Below are positions 48,687 to 62,493 of a DNA stretch of 64,000 bases, piece by piece. The stretch covers positions 531,675-595,674 of the forward strand of contig CALSFV010000271.1 of assembly GCA_943737045.1 (NCBI GenBank), written 5' to 3'. The stretch's first letter is position 1; every line of letters starts with the position of its first letter. The DNA is from Parapristionchus giblindavisi. Lineage: Eukaryota > Nematoda > Chromadorea > Rhabditida > Diplogasteridae. Position numbers and translations under genes: made by a program. A model generated the notes under the pieces. The model saw only the letters and a program-made list of their open reading frames with translations, made no database searches and had not been told where the DNA came from.

Positions 48687-49457
48687 GACGCTGCTATCGG
48701 CGTCGGTTTAATACCAGCTCGGCTCGGCGGGCCTGCGCTTGTGCGTCTCACATACTCTCGCTAGCCACTGATCATAGTTGACTGCTGTAGTGGGCTAGTG
48801 TGTGTGGTGTGGCCTGAGGAAAAAAAATGAAAAGGAAAATGACAAAATATGAAAAGTTGACAAAATCTCAGTAAAATGGTCATAACTTCCTTTAAAATGC
48901 TCCCTTCGAGCTGCCGTTTTTGTGCAGGCGACGCGCCGCAACGCCCGCTACGCTGTCCAATCAAAATCGCGATTAGAGAGGCGCTAAATCGGGCGGGAAA
49001 CGACGACTTTTGATTGTTAGTAGTAAAATTTTTCTATTTTCTGTGATTCTTAGCGAAAAAATGCAAAATGTACAGTTTTTCCGTACAAAAATCAGACTGG
49101 ACAGAAAAACTGTCCAGTTGGAGAGTATTTCCGCACTTTAAACTACTGGATCGATAGTCGTTGTCACCTAAAGTGACATCGTGGTCACTTAAAGTGACCA
49201 GTTCGAGAAATCCAAAATAAGAAAGATCAAGTGACAACAATCGATTAGTTCCTACATAATATTGATTGAATAGTTCAGGCATTCTAAATACCAGAAGGAA
49301 AGCTCATTCACATATGCTAGACGGTTTTAGCAAAATCAAGGGCGGCTAGCTTGATAAGATGACAGAGTAGAGATTAATCAATCAATAATGAAAAAAATAG
49401 AACAACTTCCCGTACACTGTACGAGAAGTTGTTCTATTTCTTTAAATTCACCAATTA

Positions 49458-49557
49458 TTGGCTCCGCCTAGGCAGAGCCGTTCCAAAATTTTAGGCATTG
49501 GCCACGTCTTTCAACGAGCCAGATCGAATTAGTACCTCAAACTTGGGTAATTAAACC
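49458..49557 (-). ncRNA. sls-1: SL1 RNA gene, copy 57
   Basis: Class g unit; gene unchanged, -33 T. Confidence 0.95.
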
Positions 49558-50326
49558 GACGCTGCTATCGGCGTCGGTTTAATACCAGCTCGGCTCGGCG
49601 GGCCTGCGCTTGTGCGTCTCACATACTCTCGCTAGCCACTGATCATAGTGACTGCTGTAGTGGGCTAGTGTGTGTGGTGTGGCCTGAGGAAAAAAAATGA
49701 AAAGGAAAATGACAAAATATGAAAAGTTGACAAAATCTCAGTAAAATGGTCATAACTTCCTTTAAAATGCTCCCTTCGAGCTGCCGTTTTGTGCAGGCGA
49801 CGCGCCGCAACGCCCGCTACGCTGTCCAAATCAAAATCGCGATTAGAGAGGCGCTAAATCGGGCGGGAAACGACGACTTTTGATTGTTAGTAGTAAAAAT
49901 TTTCTATTTTCTGTGATTCTTAGCGAAAAAATTGCAAAATGTACAGTTTTCCGTACAAAATCAGACTGGACAGAAAAACTGTCCAGTTGGAGAGTATTTC
50001 CGCACTTTAACTACTGGATCGATAGTCGTTGTCACCTAAAGTGACATCGTGGTCACTTAAAGTGACCAGTTCGAGAAATCCAAAATAAGAAAGATCAAGT
50101 GACAACAATCGATTAGTTCCTACATAATATTGATTGAATAGTTCAGGCATTCTAAATACCAGAAGGAAAGCTCATTCACATATGCTAGACGGTTTTAGCA
50201 AAATCAAGGGCGGCTAGCTTGATAAGATGACAGAGTAGAGATTAATCAATCAATAATGATAAAAAATAGAACAACTTCCCGTACACTGTACGAGAAGTTG
50301 TTCTATTTCTTTAAATTCACCAATTA

Positions 50327-50426
50327 TTGGCTCCGCCTAGGCAGAGCCGTTCCAAAATTTTAGGCATTGGCCACGTCTTTCAACGAGCCAGATCGAATTA
50401 GTACCTCAAACTTGGGTAATTAAACC
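50327..50426 (-). ncRNA. sls-1: SL1 RNA gene, copy 58
   Basis: Class e unit; gene unchanged, one G lost about 35 bp upstream. Confidence 0.95.
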
Positions 50427-50713
50427 GACGCTGCTATCGGCGTCGGTTTAATACCAGCCCGCTCGGCGGGCCTGCGCTTGTGCGTCTCACATACTCTCGC
50501 TAGCCACTGATCATAGTGACTGCTGTAGTGGGCTAGTGTGTGTGGTGTGGCCTGAGGAAAAAAAAATGAAAAGGAAAATGACAAAATATGAAAAGTTGAC
50601 AAAATCTCAGTAAAATGGTCATAACTTCCTTTAAAATGCTCCCTTCGAACTGCCGTTTTGTGCAGGCGACGCGCCGCAACGCCCGCTACGCTGTCCAATC
50701 AAAATCGCGATTA

Positions 50714-50739
50714 GAGAGGCGCTAAATCGGGCGCCTCTC
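50714..50739. repeat. Perfect hairpin GAGAGGCGC/GCGCCTCTC, class f unit 59
   Basis: Same cluster, 11 units after unit 48; the last class f unit in the window. Confidence 0.92.
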
Positions 50740-51195
50740 GACGACTTTTGATTGTTAGTAGTAAAATTTTTCTATTTTCTGTGATTCTTAGCGAAAAAAT
50801 GCAAAATGTACAGTTTTTCCGTACAAAATCAGACTGGACAGAAAAACTGTCCAGTTGGAGAGTATTTCCGCACTTTAACTACTGGATCGATAGTCGTTGT
50901 CATCTAAAGTGACACCGTGGTCACTTAAAGTGACCAGTTCGAGAAATCCAAAATAAGAAAGATCAAGTGACAACAATCGATTAGTTCCTACATAATATTG
51001 ATTGAATAGTTCAGGCATTCTAAATACCAGAAGGAAAGCTCATTCACATATGCTAGACGGTTTTAGCAAAATCAAGGGCGGCTAGCTTGATAAGATGACA
51101 GAGTAGAGATTAATCAATCAATAATGATAAAAAAATAGAACAACTTCCCGTACACTGTACGAGAAGTTGTTCTATTTCTTTAAATTCACCAATTA

Positions 51196-51295
51196 TTGGC
51201 TCCGCCTAGGCAGAGCCGTTCCAAAATTTTAGGCATTGGCCACGTCTTTCAACGAGCCAGATCGAATTAGTACCTCAAACTTGGGTAATTAAACC
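51196..51295 (-). ncRNA. sls-1: SL1 RNA gene, copy 59
   Basis: Class f unit; gene unchanged, -33 T. Confidence 0.95.
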
Positions 51296-52064
51296 GACGC
51301 TGCTATCGGCGTCGGTTTAATACCAGCTCGGCTCGGCGGGCCTGCGCTTGTGCGTCTCACATACTCTCGCTAGCCACTGATCATAGTGACTGCTGTAGTG
51401 GGCTAGTGTGTGTGGTGTGGCCTGAGGAAAAAAAATGAAAAGGAAAATGACAAAATATGAAAAAGTTGACAAAATCTCAGTAAAATGGTCATAACTTCCT
51501 TTAAAATGCTCCCTTCGAGCTGCCGTTTTGTGCAGGCGACGCGCCGCAACGCCCGCTACGCTGTCCAATCAAAATCGCGATTAGAGAGGCGCTAAATCGG
51601 GCGGGAAACGACGACTTTTGATTGTTAGTAGTAAAATTTTTCTATTTTCTGTGATTCTTAGCGAAAAAATGCAAAATGTACAGTTTTTCCGTACAAAATC
51701 AGACTGGACAGAAAAACTGTCCAGTTGGAGAGTATTTCCGCACTTTAACTACTGGATCGATAGTCGTTGTCACCTAAAGTGACATCGTGGTCACTTAAAG
51801 TGACCAGTTCGAGAAATCCAAAATAAGAAAGATCAAGTGACAACAATCGATTAGTTCCTACATAATATTGATTGAATAGTTCAGGCATTCTAAATACCAG
51901 AAGGAAAGCTCATTCACATATGCTAGGACGGTTTTAGCAAAATCAAGGGCGGCTAGCTTGATAAGATGACAGAGTAGAGATTAATCAATCAATAATGAAA
52001 AAAATAGAACAACTTCCCGTACACTGTACGAGAAGTTGTTCTATTTCTTTAAATTCACCAATTA

Positions 52065-52164
52065 TTGGCTCCGCCTAGGCAGAGCCGTTCCAAAATTTTA
52101 GGCATTGGCCACGTCTTTCAACGAGCCAGATCGAATTAGTACCTCAAACTTGGGTAATTAAACC
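52065..52164 (-). ncRNA. sls-1: SL1 RNA gene, copy 60
   Basis: Class g unit; gene unchanged, one base lost in the junction palindrome upstream. Confidence 0.94.
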
Positions 52165-52932
52165 GACGCTGCTATCGCGTCGGTTTAATACCAGCCCGGC
52201 TCGGCGGGCCTGCGCTTGTGCGTCTCACATACTCTCGCTAGCCACTGATCATAGTGACTGCTGTAGTGGGCTAGTGTGTGTGGTGTGGCCTGAGGAAAAA
52301 AAATGAAAAGGAAAATGACAAAATATGAAAAGTTGACAAAATCTCAGTAAAATGGTCATAACTTCCTTTAAAATGCTCCCTTCGAGCTGCCGTTTTGTGC
52401 AGGCGACGCGCCGCAACGCCCCGCTACGCTGTCCAATCAAAATCGCGATTAGAGAGGCGCTAAATCGGGCGGGAAACGACGACTTTTGATTGTTAGTAGT
52501 AAAATTTTTCTATTTTCTGTGATTCTTAGCGAAAAAATGCAAAATGTACAGTTTTTCCGTACAAAATCAGACTGGACAGAAAAACTGTCCAGTTGGAGAG
52601 TATTTCCGCACTTTAACTACTGGATCGATAGTCGTTGTCACCTAAAGTGACATCGTGGTCACTTAAAGTGACCAGTTCGAGAAATCCAAAATAAGAAAGA
52701 TCAAGTGACAACAATCGATTAGTTCCTACATAATATTGATTGAATAGTTCAGGCATTCTAAATACCAGAAGGAAAGCTCATTCACATATGCTAGACGGTT
52801 TTAGCAAAATCAAGGGCGGCTAGCTTGATAAGATGACAGAGTAGAGATTAATCAATCAATAATGAAAAAAAATAGAACAACTTCCCGTACACTGTACGAG
52901 AAGTTGTTCTATTTCTTTAAATTCACCAATTA

Positions 52933-53032
52933 TTGGCTCCGCCTAGGCAGAGCCGTTCCAAAATTTTAGGCATTGGCCACGTCTTTCAACGAGCCAGATC
53001 GAATTAGTACCTCAAACTTGGGTAATTAAACC
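52933..53032 (-). ncRNA. sls-1: SL1 RNA gene, copy 61
   Basis: Class h unit; gene unchanged. The junction loop has one extra base, and the upstream GGCGGGCC is shortened to GGCGGCC. Confidence 0.94.
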
Positions 53033-53801
53033 GACGCTGCTAATCGGCGTCGGTTTTAATACCAGCCCGGCTCGGCGGCCTGCGCTTGTGCGTCTCACAT
53101 ACTCTCGCTAGCCACTGATCATAGTGACTGCTGTAGTGGGCTAGTGTGTGTGGTGTGGCCTGAGGAAAAAAAATGAAAAGGAAAATGACAAAATATGAAA
53201 AGTTGACAAAATCTCAGTAAAATGGTCATAACTTCCTTTAAAATGCTCCCTTCGAGCTGCCGTTTTGTGCAGGCGACGCGCCGCAACGCCCGCTACGCTG
53301 TCCAATCAAAATCGCGATTAGAGAGGCGCTAAATCGGGCGGGAAACGACGACTTTTGATTGTTAGTAGTAAAATTTTTCTATTTTCTGTGATTCTTAGCG
53401 AAAAAATGCAAAATGTACAGTTTTTCCGTACAAAATCAGACTGGACAGAAAAACTGTCCAGTTGGAGAGTATTTCCGCACTTTAACTACTGGATCGATAG
53501 TCGTTGTCACCTAAAGTGACATCGTGGTCACTTAAAGTGACCAGTTCGAGAAATCCAAAATAAGAAAGATCAAGTGACAACAATCGATTAGTTCCTACAT
53601 AATATTGATTGAATAGTTCAGGCATTCTAAATACCAGAAGGAAAGCTCATTCACATATGCTAGACGGTTTTAGCAAAATCAAGGGCGGCTAGCTTGATAA
53701 GATGACAGAGTAGAGATTAATCAATCAATAATGAAAAAAAATAGAACAACTTCCCGTACACTGTACGAGAAGTTGTTCTATTTCTTTAAATTCACCAATT
53801 A

Positions 53802-53901
53802 TTGGCTCCGCCTAGGCAGAGCCGTTCCAAAATTTTAGGCATTGGCCACGTCTTTCAACGAGCCAGATCGAATTAGTACCTCAAACTTGGGTAATTAAAC
53901 C
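53802..53901 (-). ncRNA. sls-1: SL1 RNA gene, copy 62
   Basis: Class h unit; reads as copy 1. Confidence 0.95.
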
Positions 53902-54669
53902 GACGCTGCTATCGGCGTCGGTTTAATACCAGCCCGGCTCGGCGGGCCTGCGCTTGTGCGTCTCACATACTCTCCGCTAGCCACTGATCATAGTGACTGC
54001 TGTAGTGGGCTAGTGTGTGTGGCCTGAGGAAAAAAAAATGAAAAGGAAAATGACAAAATATGAAAAGTTGACAAAATCTCAGTAAAATGGTCATAACTTC
54101 CTTTAAAATGCTCCCTTCGAGCTGCCGTTTTGTGCAGGCGACGCGCCGCAACGCCCGCTACGCTGGTCCAATCAAAATCGCGATTAGAGAGGCGCTAAAT
54201 CGGGCGGGAAACGACGACTTTTGATTGTTAGTAGTAAAATTTTTCTATTTTCTGTGATTCTTAGCGAAAAAAATGCAAAATGTACAGTTTTTCCGTTACA
54301 AAATCAGACTGGACAGAAAAACTGTCCAGTTGGAGAGTATTTCCGCACTTTAACTACTGGATCGATAGTCGTTGTCACCTAAAGTGACATCGTGGTCACT
54401 TAAAGTGACCAGTTCGAGAAATCCAAAATAAGAAAGATCAAGTGACAACAATCGATTAGTTCCTACATAATATTGATTGAATAGTTCAGGCATTCTAAAT
54501 ACCAGAAGGAAAGCTCATTCACATATGCTAGACGGTTTTAGCAAAATCAAGGGCGGCTAGCTTGATAAGATGACAGAGTAGAGATTAATCAATCAATAAT
54601 GAAAAAAAATAGAACAACTTCCCGTACACTGTACGAGAAGTTGTTCTATTTCTTTAAATTCACCAATTA

Positions 54670-54769
54670 TTGGCTCCGCCTAGGCAGAGCCGTTCCAAAA
54701 TTTTAGGCATTGGCCACGTCTTTCAACGAGCCAGATCGAATTAGTACCTCAAACTTGGGTAATTAAACC
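54670..54769 (-). ncRNA. sls-1: SL1 RNA gene, copy 63
   Basis: Class h unit; reads as copy 1. Confidence 0.95.
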
Positions 54770-55536
54770 GACGCTGCTATCGGCGTCGGTTTAATACCAG
54801 CCCGGCTCGGCGGGCCTGCGCTTGTGCGTCTCACATACTCTCGCTAGCCACTGATCATAGTGACTGCTGTAGTGGGCTAGTGTGTGTGGTGTGGCCTGAG
54901 GAAAAAAAATGAAAAGGAAAATGACAAAATGAAAAGTTGACAAAATCTCAGTAAAATGGTCATAACTTCCTTTAAAATGCTCCCTTCGAGCTGCCGTTTT
55001 GTGCAGGCGACGCGCCGCAACGCCCGCTACGCTGTCCAATCAAAAATCGCGATTAGAGAGGCGCTAAATCGGGCGGGAAACGACGACTTTTGATTGTTAG
55101 TAGTAAAATTTTTCTATTTTCTGTGATTCTTAGCGAAAAAATGCAAAATGTACAGTTTTTCCGTACAAAATCAGACTGGACAGAAAAACTGTCCAGTTGG
55201 AGAGTATTTCCGCACTTTAACTACTGGATCGATAGTCGTTGTCACCTAAAGTGACATCGTGGTCACTTAAAGTGACCAGTTCGAGAAATCCAAAATAAGA
55301 AAGATCAAGTGACAACAATCGATTAGTTCCTACATAATATTGATTGAATAGTTCAGGCATTCTAAATACCAGAAGGAAAGCTCATTCACATATGCTAGAC
55401 GGTTTTAGCAAAATCAAGGGCGGCTAGCTTGATAAGATGACAGAGTAGAGATTAATCAATCAATAATGAAAAAAAATAGAACAACTTCCCGTACACTGTA
55501 CGAGAAGTTGTTCTATTTCTTTAAATTCACCAATTA

Positions 55537-55636
55537 TTGGCTCCGCCTAGGCAGAGCCGTTCCAAAATTTTAGGCATTGGCCACGTCTTTCAACGAGCCA
55601 GATCGAATTAGTACCTCAAACTTGGGTAATTAAACC
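55537..55636 (-). ncRNA. sls-1: SL1 RNA gene, copy 64
   Basis: Class h unit; reads as copy 1. Confidence 0.95.
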
Positions 55637-56401
55637 GACGCTGCTATCGGCGTCGGTTTAATACCAGCCCGGCTCGGCGGGCCTGCGCTTGTGCGTCTCA
55701 CATACTCTCGCTAGCCACTGATCATAGTGACTGCTGTAGTGGGCTAGTGTGTGTGGCCTGAGGAAAAAAAATGAAAAGGAAAATGACAAAATATGAAAAG
55801 TTGACAAAATCTCAGTAAAATGGTCATAACTTCCTTTAAAATGCTCCCTTCGAGCTGCCGTTTTGTGCAGGCGACGCGCCGCAACGCCCGCTACGCTGTC
55901 CAATCAAAATCGCGATTAGAGAGGCGCTAAATCGGGCGGGAAACGACGACTTTTGATTGTTAGTAGTAAAATTTTTCTATTTTCTGTGATTCTTAGCGAA
56001 AAAATGCAAAATGTACAGTTTTTCCGTACAAAATCAGACTGGACAGAAAAACTGTCCAGTTGGAGAGTATTTCCGCACTTTAACTACTGGATCGATAGTC
56101 GTTGTCACCTAAAGTGACATCGTGGTCACTTAAAGTGACCAGTTCGAGAAATCCAAAATAAGAAAGATCAAGTGACAACAATCGATTAGTTTCCTACATA
56201 ATATTGATTGAATAGTTCAGGCATTCTAAATACCAGAAGGAAAGCTCATTCACATATGCTAGGACGGTTTTAGCAAAATCAAGGGCGGCTAGCTTGATAA
56301 GATGACAGAGTAGAGATTAATCAATCAATAATGAAAAAAAATAGAACAACTTCCCGTACACTGTACGAGAAGTTGTTCTATTTCTTTAAATTCACCAATT
56401 A

Positions 56402-56501
56402 TTGGCTCCGCCTAGGCAGAGCCGTTCCAAAATTTTAGGCATTGGCCACGTCTTTCAACGAGCCAGATCGAATTAGTACCTCAAACTTGGGTAATTAAAC
56501 C
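56402..56501 (-). ncRNA. sls-1: SL1 RNA gene, copy 65
   Basis: Class h unit; gene unchanged, upstream GGCGGGCC shortened to GGCGGCC. Confidence 0.95.
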
Positions 56502-57273
56502 GACGCTGCTATCGGCGTCGGTTTAATACCAGCCCGGCTCGGCGGCCTGCGCTTGTGCGTCTCACATACTCTCGCTAGCCACTGATCATAGTGACTGCTG
56601 TAGTGGGCTAGTGTGTGTGGGTGTGGCCTGAGGAAAAAAAATGAAAAGGAAAATGACAAAATATGAAAAGTTGACAAAATCTCAGTAAAATGGTCATAAC
56701 TTCCTTTAAAATGCTCCCTTCGAGCTGCCGTTTTTGTGCAGGCGACGCGCCGCAACGCCCGCTACGCTGTCCAATCAAAATCGCGATTAGAGAGGCGCTA
56801 AATCGGGCGGGAAACGACGACTTTTGATTGTTAGTAGTAAAATTTTTCTATTTTCTGTGATTCTTAGCGAAAAAATGCAAAATGTACAGTTTTTTCCGTA
56901 CAAAATCAGACTGGACAGAAAAACTGTCCAGTTGGAGAGTATTTCCGCACTTTAACTACTGGATCGATAGTCGTTGTCACCTAAAGTGACATCGTGGTCA
57001 CTTAAAGTGACCAGTTCGAGAAATCCAAAATAAGAAAGATCAAGTGACAACAATCGATTAGTTCCTACATAATATTGATTGAATAGTTCAGGCATTCTAA
57101 ATACCAGAAGGAAAGCTCATTCACATATGCTAGACGGTTTTAGCAAAATCAAGGGCGGCTAGCTTGATAAGATGACAGAGTAGAGATTAATCAATCAATA
57201 ATGATAAAAAAAATAGAACAACTTCCCGTACACTGTACGAGAAGTTGTTCTATTTCTTTAAATTCACCAATTA

Positions 57274-57374
57274 TTGGCTCCGCCTAGGCAGAGCCGTTCC
57301 AAAATTTTAGGCATTGGCCCACGTCTTTCAACGAGCCAGATCGAATTAGTACCTCAAACTTGGGTAATTAAACC
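57274..57374 (-). ncRNA. sls-1: SL1 RNA gene, copy 66
   Basis: Class i unit; one extra G in the stem II region. Leader and Sm site intact. Confidence 0.93.
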
Positions 57375-58146
57375 GACGCTGCTATCGGCGTCGGTTTAAT
57401 ACCAGCCCGGCTCGGCGGGCCTGCGCTTGTGCGTCTCACATACTCTCGCTAGCCACTGATCATAGTGACTGCTGTAGTGGGCTAGTGTGTGTGGTGTGGC
57501 CTGAGGAAAAAAAAATGAAAAGGAAAATGACAAAATATGAAAAGTTGACAAAATCTCAGTAAAATGGTCATAACTTCCCTTTAAAATGCTCCCTTCGAGC
57601 TGCCGTTTTGTGCAGGCGACGCGCCGCAACGCCCGCTACGCTGTCCAATCAAAATCGCGATTAGAGAGGCGCTAAATCGGGCGGGAAACGACGACTTTTG
57701 ATTGTTAGTAGTAAAAATTTTTCTATTTTCTGTGATTCTTAGCGAAAAAATGCAAAATGTACAGTTTTTCCGTACAAAATCAGACTGGACAGAAAAACTG
57801 TCCAGTTGGAGAGTATTTCCGCACTTTAACTACTGGATCGATAGTCGTTGTCACCTAAAGTGACATCGTGGTCACTTAAAGTGACCAGTTCGAGAAATCC
57901 AAAATAAGAAAGATCAAGTGACAACAATCGATTAGTTCCTACATAATATTGATTGAATAGTTCAGGCATTCTAAATACCAGAAGGAAAGCTCATTCACAT
58001 ATGCTAGACGGTTTTAGCAAAATCAAGGCGGCTAGCTTGATAAGATGACAGAGTAGAGATTAATCAATCAATAATGATAAAAAAATAGAACAACTTCCCG
58101 TACACTGTACGAGAAGTTGTTCTATTTTCTTTAAATTCACCAATTA

Positions 58147-58246
58147 TTGGCTCCGCCTAGGCAGAGCCGTTCCAAAATTTTAGGCATTGGCCACGTCTTT
58201 CAACGAGCCAGATCGAATTAGTACCTCAAACTTGGGTAATTAAACC
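58147..58246 (-). ncRNA. sls-1: SL1 RNA gene, copy 67
   Basis: Class i unit; reads as copy 1. Confidence 0.95.
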
Positions 58247-59014
58247 GACGCTGCTATCGGCGTCGGTTTAATACCAGCCCGGCTCGGCGGGCCTGCGCTT
58301 GTGCGTCTCACATACTCTCGCTAGCCACTGATCATAGTGACTGCTGTAGTGGGCTAGTGTGTGTGGTGTGGCCTGAGGAAAAAAAATGAAAAGGAAAATG
58401 ACAAAATATGAAAAGTTGACAAAATCTCAGTAAAATGGTCATAACTTCCTTTAAAATGCTCCCTTCGAGCTGCCGTTTTGTGCAGGCGACGCGCCGCAAC
58501 GCCCGCTACGCTGTCCAATCAAAATCGCGATTAGAGAGGCGCTAAATCGGGCGGGAAACGACGACTTTTGATTGTTAGTAGTAAAATTTTTCTATTTTCT
58601 GTGATTCTTAGCGAAAAAATGCAAAATGTACAGTTTTTCCGTACAAAATCAGACTGGACAGAAAAACTGTCCAGTTGGAGAGTATTTCCGCACTTTAACT
58701 ACTGGATCGATAGTCGTTGTCACCTAAAGTGACATCGTGGTCACTTAAGTGACCAGTTCGAGAAATCCAAAATAAGAAAGATCAAGTGACAACAATCGAT
58801 TAGTTCCTACATAATATTGATTGAATAGTTCAGGCATTCTAAATACCAGAAGGAAAGCTCATTCACATATGCTAGACGGTTTTAGCAAAATCAAGGGCGG
58901 CTAGCTTGATAAGATGACAGAGTAGAGATTAATCAATCAATAATGATAAAAAAATAGAACAACTTCCCGTACACTGTACGAGAAGTTGTTCTATTTCTTT
59001 AAATTCACCAATTA

Positions 59015-59114
59015 TTGGCTCCGCCTAGGCAGAGCCGTTCCAAAATTTTAGGCATTGGCCACGTCTTTCAACGAGCCAGATCGAATTAGTACCTCAAACT
59101 TGGGTAATTAAACC
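59015..59114 (-). ncRNA. sls-1: SL1 RNA gene, copy 68
   Basis: Class i unit; reads as copy 1. Confidence 0.95.
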
Positions 59115-59883
59115 GACGCTGCTATCGGCGTCGGTTTAATACCAGCCCGGCTCGGCGGGCCTGCGCTTGTGCGTCTCACATACTCTCGCTAGCCACTGAT
59201 CATAGTGACTGCTGTAGTGGGCTAGTGTGTGTGGTGTGGCCTGAGGAAAAAAAATGAAAAGGAAAATGACAAAATATGAAAAGTTGACAAAATCTCAGTA
59301 AAATGGTCATAACTTCCTTTAAAATGCTCCCTTCGAGCTGCCGTTTTGTGCAGGCGACGCGCCGCAACGCCCGCTACGCTAGTCCAATCAAAATCGCGAT
59401 TAGAGAGGCGCTAAATCGGGCGGGAAACGACGACTTTTGATTGTTAGTAGTAAAATTTTTCTATTTTCTGTGATTCTTAGCGAAAAAATGCAAATGTACA
59501 GTGTTTCCGTACAAAATCAGACTGGACAGAAAAACTGTCCAGTGGAGAGTATTTCCGCACTTTAACTACTGGATCGATAGTCGTTGTCACCTTAAAGTGA
59601 CATCGTGGTCACTTAAAGTGACCAGTTCGAGAAATCCAAAATAAGAAAGATCAAGTGACAACAATCGATTAGTTCCTACATAATATTGATTGAATAGTTC
59701 AGGCATTCTAAATACCAGAAGGAAAGCTCATTCACATATGCTAGACGGTTTTAGCAAAATCAAGGGCGGCTAGCTTGATAAGATGACAGAGTAGAGATTA
59801 ATCAATCAATAATGATAAAAAAATAGAACAACTTCCCGTACACTGTACGAGAAGTTGTTCTATTTCTTTAAATTCACCAATTA

Positions 59884-59983
59884 TTGGCTCCGCCTAGGCA
59901 GAGCCGTTCCAAAATTTTAGGCATTGGCCACGTCTTTCAACGAGCCAGATCGAATTAGTACCTCAAACTTGGGTAATTAAACC
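59884..59983 (-). ncRNA. sls-1: SL1 RNA gene, copy 69
   Basis: Class i unit; gene unchanged, two extra bases upstream (AATACACAGCC). Confidence 0.95.
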
Positions 59984-60753
59984 GACGCTGCTATCGGCGT
60001 CGGTTTAATACACAGCCCGGCTCGGCGGGCCTGCGCTTGTGCGTCTCACATACTCTCGCTAGCCACTGATCATAGTGACTGCTGTAGTGGGCTAGTGTGT
60101 GTGGTGTGGCCTGAGGAAAAAAAATGAAAAGGAAAATGACAAAATATGAAAAGTTGACAAAATCTCAGTAAAATGGTCATAACTTCCTTTAAAATGCTCC
60201 CTTCGAGCTGCCGTTTTTGTGCAGGCGACGCGCCGCAACGCCCGCTACGCTGTCCAATCAAATCGCGATTAGAGAGCGCTAAATCGGGCGGGAAACGACG
60301 ACTTTTGATTGTTAGTAGTAAAATTTTTCTATTTTCTGTGATTCTTAGCGAAAAAATGCAAAATGTACAGTTTTTTCCGTACAAAATCAGACTGGACAGA
60401 AAAACTGTCCAGTTGGAGAGTATTTCCGCACTTTAACTACTGGATCGATAGTCGTTGTCACCTAAAGTGACATCGTGGTCACTTAAAGTGACCAGTTCGA
60501 GAAATCCAAAATAAGAAAGATCAAGTGACAACAATCGATTAGTTCCTACATAATATTGATTGAATAGTTCAGGCATTCTAAATACCAGAAGGAAAGCTCA
60601 TTCACATATGCTAGACGGTTTTAGCAAAATCAAGGGCGGCTAGCTTGATAAGATGACAGAGTAGAGATTAATCAATCAATAATGATAAAAAAATAGAACA
60701 ACTTCCCGTACACTGTACGAGAAGTTGTTCTATTTCTTTAATTCACCAATTTA

Positions 60754-60853
60754 TTGGCTCCGCCTAGGCAGAGCCGTTCCAAAATTTTAGGCATTGGCCA
60801 CGTCTTTCAACGAGCCAGATCGAATTAGTACCTCAAACTTGGGTAATTAAACC
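60754..60853 (-). ncRNA. sls-1: SL1 RNA gene, copy 70
   Basis: Class i unit; gene unchanged, small indels just past its 3' end. Confidence 0.94.
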
Positions 60854-61623
60854 GACGCTGCTATCGGCGTCGGTTTAATACCAGCCCGGCTCGGCGGGCC
60901 TGCGCTTGTGCGTCTCACATACTCTCGCTAGCCACTGATCATAGTGACTGCTGTAGTGGGCTAGTGTGTGTGGTGTGGCCTGAGGAAAAAAAAATGAAAA
61001 GGAAAATGACAAAATATGAAAAGTTGACAAAATCTCAGTAAAATGGTCATAACTTCCTTTAAAATGCTCCTTCGAGCTGCCGTTTTGTGCAGGCGACGCG
61101 CCGCAACGCCCGCTACGCTGTCCCAATCAAAATCGCGATTAGAGAGGCGCTAAATCGGGCGGGAAACGACGACTTTTGATTGTTAGTAGTAAAATTTTTC
61201 TATTTTCTGTGATTCTTAGCGAAAAAATGCAAAATGTACAGTTTTTTCCGTACAAAATCAGACTGGACAGAAAAACTGTCCAGTTGGAGAGTATTTCCGC
61301 ACTTTAACTACTGGATCGATAGTCGTTGTCACCTAAAGTGACATCGTGGTCACTTAAAGTGACCAGTTCGAGAAATCCAAAATAAGAAAGATCAAGTGAC
61401 AACAATCGATTAGTTCCTACATAATATTGATTGAATAGTTCAGGCATTCTAAATACAGAAGGAAAGCTCATTCACATATGCTAGACGGTTTTAGCAAAAT
61501 CAAGGGCGGCTAGCTTGATAAGATGACAGAGTAGAGATTAATCAATCAATAATGATAAAAAAATAGAACAACTTCCCGTACACTGTACGAGAAGTTGTTC
61601 TATTTCTTTAAATTCACCAATTA

Positions 61624-61723
61624 TTGGCTCCGCCTAGGCAGAGCCGTTCCAAAATTTTAGGCATTGGCCACGTCTTTCAACGAGCCAGATCGAATTAGTA
61701 CCTCAAACTTGGGTAATTAAACC
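61624..61723 (-). ncRNA. sls-1: SL1 RNA gene, copy 71
   Basis: Class i unit; reads as copy 1. Confidence 0.95.
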
Positions 61724-62493
61724 GACGCTGCTATCGGCGTCGGTTTAATACCAGCCCGGCTCGGCGGGCCTGCGCTTGTGCGTCTCACATACTCTCGCTA
61801 GCCACTGATCATAGTGACTGCTGTAGTGGGCTAGTGTGTGTGGTGTGGGCCTGAGGAAAAAAAATGAAAAGGAAAATGACAAAATATGAAAAGTTGACAA
61901 AATCTCAGTAAAATGGTCATAACTTCCTTTAAAATGCTCCCTTCGAGCTGCCGTTTTGTGCAGGCGACGCGCCGCAACGCCCGCTACGCTGTCCAATCAA
62001 AATCGCGATTAGAGAGGCGCTAAATCGGGCGGGAAACGACGACTTTTGATTGTTAGTAGTAAAATTTTTCTATTTTCTGTGATTCTTAGCGAAAAAAATG
62101 CAAAATGTACAGTTTTTCCGTACAAAATCAGACTGGACAGAAAAACTGTCCAGTTGGAGAGTATTTCCGCACTTAACTACTGGATCGATAGTCGTTGTCA
62201 CCTAAAGTGACATCGTGGTCACTTAAAGTGACCAGTTCGAGAAATCCAAAATAAGAAAGATCAAGTGACAACAATCGATTAGTTCCTACATAATATTGAT
62301 TGAATAGTTCAGGCATTCTAAATACCAGAAGGAAAGCTCATTCACATATGCTAGACGGTTTTAGCAAAATCAAGGGCGGCTAGCTTGATAAGATGACAGA
62401 GTAGAGATTAATCAATCAATAATGATAAAAAAATAGAACAACTTCCCGTACACTGTACGAGAAGTTGTTCTATTTCTTTAAATTCACCAATTA

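Larger units (their letters stand above)
46960..52177. repeat. Duplicated e-f-g trimer (units 55-57 and 58-60)
   Basis: The counterpart of 37388-42599 in the second copy of repeat B. Confidence 0.85.
46087..55650. repeat. 11-unit higher-order repeat B, copy 2 (units 54-64)
   Basis: Same order as 36517-46086, 9,564 bp. Units 52 and 63, at the same place in each copy, share a 5-bp deletion in the GTGTG stretch, which supports the block as the unit of duplication. Confidence 0.87.

Noticed and set aside
60070..60384. 104-codon minus-strand frame and overlapping 87-codon plus-strand frame (60173-60436)
   Set aside because: Created by several single-base indels in one noisy unit; not kept in any other copy.
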